64,000 bases of DNA, taken from Phymorhynchus buccinoides. Taxonomy: Eukaryota; Mollusca; Gastropoda; Neogastropoda; Raphitomidae. The position numbers were made by a program, and so were the translations under genes. The notes below the pieces were generated by a model. That model saw nothing but the letters and a program-made list of their open reading frames with translations. It was not told where the DNA came from and searched no databases. Below are positions 1 through 11,800 of the stretch, one piece after another (position 1 is the stretch's first letter; the number at the start of each line of letters is the position of its first letter). The stretch lies in assembly GCA_017654935.2 (NCBI GenBank), contig CM065711.1, forward strand, positions 26,193,079 to 26,257,078, in the 5' to 3' direction.

Positions 1-113
1 CTTACAAGGGAGGGGTCTTATAAGGGAGGTCATTTTAATACTTACAAAGAAGGGCAATGTCTCAGAGAAGTAGGTCTTATATGGGAGGGAGTCTCATATG
101 GGAGGTTCCACTG
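1..113. mobile_element. Right end of a pogo-like MITE (TA-flanked)
   Basis: Ends in GGGAGGTTCCACTG followed by TA; interior matches the copies at 6429-6684 and 37181-37360. Left part lies outside the window. Confidence 0.7.
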
Positions 114-156
114 TATATATATATATATATACACACACATATATAGTGAACAAAGA

Positions 157-1072
157 TAGCATTTCATCAGATTCTTGTAGACAGTAGCACTTCATCAGAT
201 TCTTGTAGACAGTAGCATTTCATCAGATTCATGTAGACAGTAGCATTTCATCAGATTCATGTAGACAGTAGCATTTCATCAGATTCTTGTAGACAGTAGC
301 ATTTCATCAGATTCATGTAGACAGTAGCATTTCATCAGGTTCTTGTAGACAGTAGCATTTCATCAGGTTCTTGTAGACAGTAGCATTTCATCAGATTCTT
401 GTAGACTAGCATTTCATCAGGTTCTTGTAGACAGTAGCATTTCATCAGGTTCTTGTAGACAGTAGCATTTCATCAGATTCTTGTAGACAGTAACATTTCA
501 TCAGATTCTTGTAGACAGTAGCATTTCATCAGATTCTTGTAGACAGTAGCATTTCATCAGATTCATGTAGACAGTAGCATTTCATCAGATTCTTGTAGAC
601 AGTAGCATTTCATCAGATTCTTGTAGACTAGCATTTCATCAGGTTCTTGTAGACAGTAGCATTTCATCAGATTCTTGTAGACAGTAGCATTTCATCAGAT
701 TCTTGTAGACAGTAACATTTCATCAGATTCTTGTAGACAGTAGCATTTCATCAGATTCTTGTAGACAGTAGCATTTCATCAGATTCTTGTAGACAGTAGC
801 ATTTCATCAGATTCTAGTTGTAGACAGTAGCATTTCATCAGATTCATGTAGACAGTAGCATTTCATCAGATTCTTGTAGACAGTAGCATTTCATCAGATT
901 CTTGTAGACAGTAGCATTTCATCAGATTCTTGTAGACAGTAGCATTTCATCAGATTCATGTAGACAGTAGCATTTCATCAGATTCTTGTAGACAGTAGCA
1001 TTTCATCAGGTTCATGTAGACCGTGATATTTCATCAGATTCTTGTAGACAGTAACATTTCATCAGATTCATG
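157..1072. repeat. 28-bp minisatellite, about 32 copies
   Basis: Unit agcatttcatcagattcttg plus tagacagt. Variants (gattc/ggttc, cttg/catg, agc/aac, a 4-base loss at two units) are spread through the array. No spacer structure, so not CRISPR-like. Confidence 0.95.
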
Positions 1073-1152
1073 CCTCACAGATGTCACAGTTGGATACGGC
1101 CGTATGATTGAGGTTGGGATGTGTAGAGCACGACCTGTAGAGTTAGAGAAAG

Positions 1153-1660
1153 GTCTGTGTGTGTGTGTCTGTGTCTGTGTTTGAGAAAGGTGTGTGTGTG
1201 TGTGTCTGAGAGAAAGTTGTATGTGTGTGTGTCTGTGTGTGTGTGTGTGTGTGAGAAAGTGTGTGTGTGTGTGTTTGTATAAAGGTGTGTGTGTGTGTGT
1301 GAGAGAGAGAGTGTGTGTATGTGTGTGTGTGTGTGTGAGAAAGGCGTGCGCGCGAGTGTGTGTAAATGTGTGTGTGTGTTTGTATAAAGGGGTGTGTGTG
1401 AGAGAGAGTGTTTGTGTATATGTGTGTGTGTGTAGGAAACGTGTGTGTGTGAGAAAGGCCTGCGCGCGTGTGTTTAAATGTGTGTGTGTGAGAGAGAGTG
1501 TGTGTTTGTGTATATGTGTGTGTGTGTGCGTGCATGTGTGTGTGTCTGTGTAGGTATGTCTCTGTGTGTGTGTCTGTCTGTCTGTGTCTGTATATGTGTG
1601 TATAAAGGTGTGTGTGTGGTTGTGTATGATTGTATATATATGTGTGTATGTGTATGATGG
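1153..1660. repeat. TG-rich microsatellite region
   Basis: Interrupted (TG)n with gagaga blocks. Long ORFs on either strand (CVCV or HTHT) are low-complexity artefacts. Confidence 0.95.
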
Positions 1661-2200
1661 TGGGAGGGGTGCTAGTCATGTGAGAAAGCTTAGGACGTGT
1701 CACAGTGTGAGATTTCTTTTCACCAGCCAAGCCAAACCTTACTAGTACTACAGTGATTCATTTCTTCACGTGATTTGAAACTGTTTGCACGTTCTATCGA
1801 CAATCATCGTGTCCTTTTTGTTTATTATTTTTTACATTTTATTGGCTTGGATTCTATACAAACTTTTACTGCGTAACGCCGAAAACTGACACAGGAAATT
1901 TGATACTTTTAGCTACTTCTACCACCATGTTTTTGTGTTGTTGGGGGTGGGGGTTTTGACGCTCTTGGTTGTCCGTTGCATCTCAACCAACAAGAATGGA
2001 GGAGGGGGGGTCACTATTTTTGTCCATGTGCGCATGCGTCGCTTTTTAAAACAAAACCAAAAAAATCACTCACGTGAGCTCAGAAAATAATTATGCAAAC
2101 ACATGGCAGGGTACTCGGCCTGCCAGTGAATGTCTGTGCATTTGGTGGGAGTGAAGTGTGATGTACTGGGCGAATGCATTCGCCCATGGTGCTAGAAGAG
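1661..2200. other. No recognised gene
   Basis: Unique-looking sequence. The only notable item is an NRF-1-like palindrome TGCGCATGCGTC at 2029-2040, which could mark an upstream promoter. Confidence 0.5.
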
Positions 2201-2204
2201 GGAG

Positions 2205-2482
2205 AAAGGTGGCAGAGTGGTTAAGACGTTCGCCTGCCCAAATGTAATGCGTGGTGACTGCAACGTGAGTGACCCGGGTTCGAATCCCCAGCCTGCCTCG
2301 GCCTGTCTTTCTAGTTCGCCAGGAAAATCGAACTGAACATCCAGTCCTTCAGATGGGGACTTAAAGCTAGTCTGACCCGTGCGCTCTACGCACATAAAAA
2401 TCCCACGGCAGTTGAAAGTCGGTAAGAGCAGGGAGAAATCCCTCTGCCTGGTATGGCCAAATTGATAGCTAGGTTTCCCAAG
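2205..2482 (+). mobile_element. tRNA-headed SINE, family A
   Basis: Starts with a tRNA-like head (A box GGCAGAGTGGTTAAG, B box GGGTTCGAATCC) followed by a body with tccttcagatggggac and cacggcagttgaaagtcggt. The same body occurs at 9155, 43226 and, inverted, near 50340. Confidence 0.85.
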
Positions 2483-2499
2483 TCTGACCCATTCTGGAG

Positions 2500-2990
2500 T
2501 AGGGGTGGTGGCTTTCCATTTTAACTGATGGTGGAATGAGCCATCCTGAAATATTAGGGGTGCTGGCTGGTGATTTTAACTAATAGCGTACAGTTGGGAG
2601 AACTACAGTTATCAAAATGTACTCTTCCAGTGGGGGAATGGCCCATTGTGATATAGGGGTGGAGGCTTTCGATTTTAGCTAATATCGGAAAGAACCATCC
2701 TGAAATATTAGGGGTGCTGGCTGGTGATTTTAACTAATAGCATACAGTTAGGAGAACTACAGTTATCAAAATGTACTCTTCCAGTGGGGGAATGGCCCAT
2801 TGTGATATAGGGGTGGAGGCTTTCGATTTTAATAATGGTGGAATGAACCTTCCTGAAATTTATTAAGGGACGCTGGCTTGTGATTTTAACTAATCGTGTA
2901 TTAGGTAGGAGAACTACAGTTAACAAAATGTACTCTTCCAGTGGGGGAATGACCCATTGTGAAGCAGGGGTGTTGGCTCGCGAATTTAAC
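2500..2990. repeat. About 153-bp tandem repeat, three copies
   Basis: Units share ggggtgctggctggtgattt and gtactcttccagtgggg; periods are about 154 and 152 bp. A fourth partial unit lies at 3580-3630. From 2991 to 3579 I see no gene. Confidence 0.85.
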
Positions 2991-3636
2991 GCCGCTGTCG
3001 TTGTAAAAGAACCTTCACTAACTACAGAGGTAAGGAAGCGTTTACCAGATACTGTATATATATACTATTTAGGAAAAATATATACTATATAGGAAAATTG
3101 TTTAAAACCTTTTTGTCCCTATGTCTTTGAAACGAACATTAAAACCAAAAACCAGTTATATGCTAACTTGGTAATTTGATCTATGTTCTAAAAAACATAA
3201 AGAGTGCTAGCTTAGTTTCTCATCCTTATTAGGGAGGCAATGGCAGAACCCAGCCGAGGACAGCTGTTTCGACTCTAGGGAGTCTCATCAGCTCGGCACT
3301 GGATCATGTGGATGGGGTCTTAGAGAGAGAGAAAAGTAGAGATTTAACGCCTGCTGTGCCAAAGGGCCATTTGGGGCACTTGAAATTATAAAGATCCTGG
3401 AGGATGGGGTCTTAACCTACCAAGGTGGAAGTACTCTCCCCTCAACAAGAAGATTGTTCCACAAATGGAATGTCTCTTCCAGTATATTGGTAAAAGGTTC
3501 TAAAAAAACACACCAGCACTCAAGTAAATTAGAAATGAAGTAAAAGTGTTAACATAAGAATGTTCCCAAATTTAACCAATGGTAGAATGAACCATCATGA
3601 AACAGGGGTGCTGGCTGGTGATTTTATATATATATA

Positions 3637-4627
<991 letters not shown>

Positions 4628-4924
4628 GATTAATCAGTGGGTGAGGGGTGGGGGGATTTTAATGTTTAACGAGCCTTTAAGTTAACTCAACTTTTTATAA
4701 TTTTTGTTACTGTTAGTTGGTTTAAATGATTTTTATTTGTATTTATTTATCAAAACGTACATTACATACATGTTAAGCAAGCATTTACGGCAACAACAAG
4801 CTTAAAGCTTATACTGTGCCAACGTACTATGCATGAAGTTTTGAATGGCGGCTAGCAAGTACAAGACTAAACAGGTTAATCTAAACATTATCAAAGAAAA
4901 AAATTGGGGTTTGGGGGTTTTTTT

Positions 4925-5070
4925 TAATTAAATTTTGTTCTGGTGTTATATTTTTTTCCAGGCAGAAAGTGACACAGTTCCAGCTTTTAAAAATGGTAAT
5001 AATTTACGAAACGGAACAATAAAAGGAATTTTTTTTTTTATAATTTGGACTGATTTTGTAACACTATTAT

Positions 5071-5108
<38 letters not shown>

Positions 5109-5735
5109 CAGGGGGTGGGGAGGAGAGAAAAAGGAGCACCTGTTCAAGATCTTGGTGATTAAAGGATATTATAAATAATTCATGCAAATATATCTGTTGC
5201 TTAAACATAATTTTGTCCTGGTGTTCTTTTTTCCAGGCGGGGGGAGGAGAGAAAAAGGAGCACCTGTTCAAGATCTTGGCGATTAAAGGATATTATAAAT
5301 AATTAATGCAAATATATCTGTTGCTTAAACATAATTTTGTCCTGGTGTTCTTTTTTCCAGGCGGGGGGAGGAGAGAAAAAGGAGCACCTGTTCAAGATCT
5401 TGGTGATTAAAGGATATTATAAATAATTAATGCAAATATATCTGTTTGCTTAAACATAATTTTGTCCTGGTGTTCTTTTTTCCAGGCGGGGGGAGGAGAG
5501 AAAAAGGAGCACCTGTCTTCAAGATCTTGGTGATTAAAGGATATTATAAATAATTAATGCAAATATATCTGTTGCTTAAACATAATTTTGTCCTGGTGTT
5601 CTTTTTTCCAGGCGGGGGGAGGAGAGAAAAAGGAGCACCTGTTCAAGATCTTGGTGATTAAAGGATATTATAAATAATTAATGCAAATATGTCTGTTGCT
5701 TAAACATAATTTTGTCCTGGTGTTCTTTTTTCCAG
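4925..5735 (+). repeat. 124-126-bp tandem array of the Rab exon 1 acceptor
   Basis: Each unit has intron end, polypyrimidine tract, AG acceptor and the first about 50 bp of exon 1 up to codons LVI, then returns to intron (aaaggatattataaataatt). Acceptors end at 5111 (pyrimidine tract replaced by poly-G), 5236, 5360, 5485, 5611 and the functional 5735. An older remnant acceptor lies near 4963. Confidence 0.93.
5071..5106. repeat. Poly-G tract
   Basis: Unbroken run of 36 G that replaces the pyrimidine tract of the first acceptor copy. Confidence 0.95.
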
Positions 5736-5861
5736 GCAGGGGGAGGAGAGAAAAAGGAGCACCTGTTCAAGATCTTGGTGATTGGTGAATTGGGAACGGG
5801 GAAAACGTCCATCATCAAGCGCTACGTGCATCAGTTCTTCTCTCAACATTACCGAGCAACC
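5736..5861 (+). CDS. RAB32: Rab32/38 exon 1 (first recognisable)
   Basis: 42 codons, phase 0 at both ends, from EKKEHLFKILVIGELG through the P-loop to HYRAT. The acceptor is ttttttccag ending at 5735; the donor is gtatcc at 5862. It is the last and only full-length copy in a 124-bp tandem array. No in-frame ATG directly upstream looks like an initiator. Confidence 0.92.
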
Positions 5862-8800
5862 GTATCCTTCCGATTTATAGTCATCAACATCGTCATTAAG
5901 TCATCATCATATTCATCATCATCATCATCATCATATTCATCAGCCATCGTCATCATCATATTCATCACCTCCCTCATCCTCCCTTATATTCCTCATTTTA
6001 TTTTTGGGGGTCTTTAAGGGAGGTTATAAATAATTTTCCCTCTTGATTTCTACCTGTTTCTGGAAGTAAAAAGAGAATCAATGCTGCTTGTCTAACTTGT
6101 TAAAAAATCTGTAACACTCTATTTAACTCTGATTTTACTCTCTTGACTGTGTTAGAGCAGTGACCAGTCATATAAGTCAGTCCTCTTCGTGATGACGTGT
6201 CAGTGTGGCAGTTAAGTCAGTTGGTGGCAAAAGGGACTTTACAGGGGGGATTTACAGGGGGGGGGGGGGTGGTTGGATTCACCAGGTTGTCGATTTATTT
6301 GACGTTATATTATAATGTCGTTCAGCCTTTTACGCAAACGGCTTTTATCATTGGTTGACATTAGCCTGTAGCAGGGGCCAACAGTAACATGAGACTGAGA
6401 GCTGTACAATGAATGCTTTTCTAAAGTACAGTGGAACCTCCCTCATAAGACCTTCAAAAATCATCCAAAATGAGGTCTTGAAGGGAGGTGTCTTATAAGG
6501 GAGGTAATTTTAATACTTACAAAGAAGGGCAATGTCTCAGAGAAGTAGGTCTTATGCGGGAGGGAGTCTTATAATGGGAGGTCTTATAAGGGAGGTAATT
6601 TTAATACTTACAAAGAAGGGTAATGTCTCAGAGAAGTAGGTCTTATGTGGGAGGGTCAGGAGTCTTATAAGGGAGGTTCCACTGTGTTCCTTATTATTAT
6701 GATAATAATGGCCATATTGTTTGTGTTGAAATTTTGGTTTAAATTTGTGACTAAGGATTTGTTGTTGTTGGTGGTGAACTTTTTTTTCGATTGGAACCTT
6801 GACCTGTCGGTTCAGATAGGTGTTGACTTTGCTCTGAAAGTGATCAACTGGGATGCCGACACCCTCATCCGGCTGCAGCTGTGGGACATCGCAGGTGAGA
6901 ACCCGTAGAAAACCTGCTGTTATCCTTTCGCTCGCCAGCCATTTTTCAGCCACAAAAATACCATTAAATAATAATAATAATGATGATAATTAGCATTTAT
7001 AGCGCCTAATCTTAAAAAAGCCCTAAGCGCTTACAATAATAAATGAATAAACCAGCAAGCAATGTCAATAAAGAAACGACAAAAATATATTATACACACA
7101 CGCACGCACTAAACACAGACACACGCACGCACTAAACAGACACACACACATGAACGCACCACACACGCGCACACACACACGCACACGTACACGCAACACA
7201 CTCGCACAAACAACACGCATGCACACAAACACACGCGGATGGAAGGGGCACAGTACTTTGAAAAGAAATATAGCAGGCTATGATTTGAAAAGAGTAGTTT
7301 TGAGAGAAGACTTAAATGAAGAAAGGGAGTTAAGCTTAACTGGGTAGACAGAAAAAAAATCTGCAATATTGGGAATTCGTTTTTGACATGCATAACATTA
7401 GGCCTATCCTTACCTCCCAAAATTAAGAAAATAGGGTCTTCTGATAACAGATCTGGATTGGATGCCTTTTAGTAACATGGGTGTTAAATCATTGTGGTGC
7501 CAAGAGGCGACAGTGGCGATGAAAGGGTTAAACTTAACTGGGTAGAGAAAGAAAAAAAATCTGTAATGTTGGGAATTTGTCTGTGACATGTATAACATTA
7601 GGCCTATCCTTGCCTCCCAAAATTAAGAAAATAGGGTCTTCCGATAACAGGTCTGGATTGGATTCCTTTTAATGACATGGGTGTTAAACCATTGTGGTGC
7701 ATAAATACGACATTGGCGGTGAAAGGGTTAATATTGGTGATCATGAGTCAGAGGAAGATCTGAGATGTCGGGTGGGAGTGTAGGTTGGTACAATGTCAGT
7801 CTTCATCTTCTTCGATCGCTCAGACAGTTTCCTGTCAGTTATGAGTGCAGATGCGTCATGCTGCCGTTATGCACCTAACTAAGAAGTAATTAGGCCCAGC
7901 ATGTCCGTCTTCGGCTGGAGAAAATCTTAGTTAGAATTTCTCAACAAAAAAACAGGCAGCCAACAGCCACTTCACAGTTCATTTTGGTTGCCTACCGGTC
8001 AGGCAGAAAGATTCTGTGGCTTTGCATGCCCTGCTCTCATGGTGACCTCAGTTTCGGTTTCCAATCCAGTTTATGCCCTTCAGGTGCGTTTGGGTCAAAG
8101 TCATGTGGAGCAGTGTGTTATGGGGAGCTGTCAGTGGCGCCCTCGGAGGAGGACCTCACTCACGCTGGCTCTGCGACTAAGAGAATAGTGTCGTCAGTAG
8201 GGGGCTTAGTAGGTGGTGTCCTGAACAGGCTCCACTGAACTCCAGCGAAGTGACTCAGCCGCAGTGCAGTGTCTCCTCAGTTGGTTGCCTCCTGACGGCC
8301 TAACATAGATTCGCTCCCCTTGAACTGCTGGTCTCGGATTCTGCGACCTGAACAAGCTGGGGTGTGGCTGCGAATTGGGATTCGGGAATGAGCGGCGTGG
8401 GAGCAACGCCACTGTACGGCCCAGAAGATGGGACAGCAAAAAACAAAAACAAAAACAAACAAAAGATAGCAATCAAAGGGAATTTAAGGCAGAGTCAAAG
8501 AGAGTGACAGATTAAAGGAAGTTACAAGCACAGAACTTCCAGAAGGTGTGGGGAACTATTTGTACAAAAAACACTGGTATCCCCACAGTGGAGTTCTGAT
8601 CTAACGAGTAAAAGACATCACCTACTAAGCGCCCCCCCTACTGACGACAATGATAATGCCTGTTGGCAGGTCTCGGGAACGATGGGGGGGGGGGGGGGGG
8701 TTAGTGTGTTGTGTTACGATTATATACAATGCATTCTCTAATGTATTCATTTTCATAGAGATGTATGGTGAGGATACGTGAACCAGTCTGTTATAAATGT

Positions 8801-11800
8801 TTGTACGAATGTTGAGTGAAAAGCGCATTGAGTTGCTTAGCAAGATTATGCGCTATATACGCATTATTAATTATTATTATTATTATTTTACAACAGCCTA
8901 TACTTTTTTTTTTGTGCACAGGTCAGGAGCGGTTTGGCAACATGACGCGGGTGTACTACAAAGAGGCCGTGGGGGCCTTCGTGGTGTTCGACGTGACGCG
9001 GGCCTCCACCTTCGATGCCGTCACCAAGTGGAAGAACGACCTGGACAGCAAAGTCCAGCTGCCCGACGGATCGCCTGTGCCCTGCGTTTTGTTGGCCAAT
9101 AAGGTGGGTGCATTTTTTGAGAGAGAGAGAGAGAACGAACGAACGAACTACTTTGACAGGAAAATCGAACTGAACGTCCAGTCCTTCGGATGGGGACTTA
9201 AAGCTAGTCGTGACCCGTGCTTAAGGGCTTTGACATGTGCGTGGTGGGTCTTTAAAGCTAGTCTGACCCGTGCACTTTACGCACGTAAAAATCCCACGGC
9301 AGTTGAAAGTCGGTAAGAGCAGGGAGAAATCCTGCTGCCTGGTATGGCCAAATTGATAGCTAGGTATTCTTAGTGTGCCCCCCCCCCTCCTCACCCATGT
9401 TCAAAACGTTCAGATCTTTAAATAGAGTTGTACTAGCATATTGTATATTTTTGTGTTCCCTTCAGCACATAGGTAGGCAAAATCTACTGCTTTTTTTTTT
9501 GCTTTTTAAAAAAACTGTCAACTTTTTTGTTTGAATATTTTTTTCCTGCGACTTATACACTGCTGTGGCTTATATGTGAATAAATGCCTAATATTATGCA
9601 CATTTAAGAGATGCGGCTTATATTTATTTATTTATTTATTAAGACAACTTTTATAGCGCCTAATCTTTAAGCTCTAAGCGCTTTACAGAAATCACTAAAA
9701 TGAATAGTAAACACAATGAACAAAAAGTATACATCAAACATTGACCAACACCCCCCTTCCCTGATCCCTCAGTCAATTTCTCAATCACACCCAATTAATG
9801 AATGACATAATCTACAGTACACTTTCGCAACCAACTTGAAACACTCACACTGATGGATGCTTAAAGACGCCCAGGCCGCACTATTAACAAATCACACTCA
9901 CACCCACACTTATCTACGATAGACCAGAGAAAGAGAACGAGAGAGAGAAAGAGACAGACATACAGACAGACAGAGAAAGATTGAGACACAGAGAGTCATC
10001 AGAGGGATGGGACAGTACAGAGAAAGAGAGAAGAGAGAGAAACACAAACAGGTGTGCCTTATAGTCCATTTTTTACGGTAGATGTTTTGTTTAGTTATCA
10101 TAGTGCGACGAAGCCAAAGAGGGTTTAGTCAACAACTCGGCGCAGATGGACGAGTTTTGCCGAGAGAAAGGCTTCATGGGATGGTACGAAACGTCCGCCA
10201 AAGAAAACATACATATCGACGAAGCCGCCAGCTTTCTAGTGACCAGGGTAAGTCGTATTGTTTTCTGTTATATTGCATTATTATTGTATTTATTGTCGAG
10301 AGAAAAGTTTCATGGGATGGTACGAAACGTCCGCCAAAGAAAACATACATATCGACGAAGCCGCCAGCTTTCTAGTGACCAGGGTAAGTCGTATTGTTTT
10401 CTGTTATATTGCATTATTATTGTATTTATTGTCGAGAGAAAAGTTTCATGGGATGGTACGAAACGTCCGCCAAAGAAAACATACATATCGACGAAGCCGC
10501 CAGCTTTCTAGTGACCAGGGTAAGTCGTATTGTTTTCTGTTATATTGCATTATTATTGTATTTATTGTCGAGAGAAAAGTTTCATGGGATGGTACGAAAC
10601 GTCCGCCAAAGAAAACATACATATCGACGAAGCCGCCAGCTTTCTAGTGACCAGGGCCTGTATTTACGTTGAGATAGCATGAGACTTAGCATGATGCTAA
10701 CTTAGAAGCTCTTCCATGGACATTGGAAGAGCTTCTAAGTTAGAAAACATGCTAAGTCTCATGCTATCTCAACGTGAATACAGGCCCAGGGTAAGTTATA
10801 TTGTTTTGTGTTATATTGCATTATTATTGTATTTATTGTCGAGAGAAAGGCATTATGGGACGGTACGAAATGTCCGCCAAAGAAAACATACATATCGACG
10901 AAGCCGCCAGCTTTCTAGTGACCAGGGTAAGTCATGGTTTTTTTTGTTGTTGATTTTGTTTGTTTGTTTGTGTTGTTTTAAACTACTTCTTCTTCTGCGT
11001 TCCCAGGCCATATGGCCATAATGGGTCAGGTACGTATGTGTCCGGTTTTCACTTTTCACTGGTCTCCCCGCTGCATACAGCCGACACATTCCGATTTCGG
11101 AGGAGCTCAAAGGAGAAAGTTATTTGGAAGATTTTTTTTCGGGAAAAAGGCAGGAGAATGGAGCCACTAAGTCAGAAAGATAGTAGATGATAGAAAGCCA
11201 AGGGAAAAGGCAGAGTCAAAGAGAGTGGCAGATTAGAGGAAGTTACAAGCACAGAACTTCCAGAAAGTGGGGGAACTATTTTTACGAAAGACCCCCCAGT
11301 ATTCCCACGGGGATCGATTGGTAATCGAAACTGAGGTCACCATGAGAGCAAGGCATGCAAAGCCAAAGAATTTATTTTATTTTATTTTATTTTTTTCTCA
11401 TTATCTTTTTAAGCCCCGATGCGCCTAATTCCGCCTATGGCGCCGCCTCCCGTCTTCCTCCAAACCGCCTGATTCCGACTGTCTAACACCTACTACGTTT
11501 GGTTCGTTATTGTGTGGTCGCGTAGCAGTAAAAAGACGAAAGCTGAATCGCCCTTCCGGCCGCGTGCTTTCAGCCAGTCAGCGCCATATTTTCTTTGATT
11601 TCTAAGGGATTTTTGTGTTTTTTTGCTTTTTTCGACTCGGTGACTGATTGTTGAACTCGCCATGTCAGACTACAACTCTGACAGTGACATTAGCGTTGAC
11701 ATTGACGAGATGATTGCAAGAGCTGCACGACTGTGTGAAGCAGACGACGAAGACGAAAGTGACATTGAACTGGAAGAAACTGACGATGCACCAGACAGTG

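Noticed and set aside
157..1072. Possible CRISPR-like array
   Set aside because: 28-bp units are directly head to tail without spacers, in an animal genome.
1143..1730. 195-codon His-Thr ORF and its Cys-Val counterpart
   Set aside because: Translation of a TG/CA microsatellite; the same at 19.5 and 34.8 kb.
4935..5162. ORF with poly-Gly as a Rab N-terminus
   Set aside because: The Gly run is the 36-base G tract in a degenerate acceptor copy; it stops before joining the P-loop exon.
10258..10672. Extra Rab exons in the exon 4 array
   Set aside because: Copies lack an acceptor and the first about 60 bp of the exon; only the donor side is repeated.
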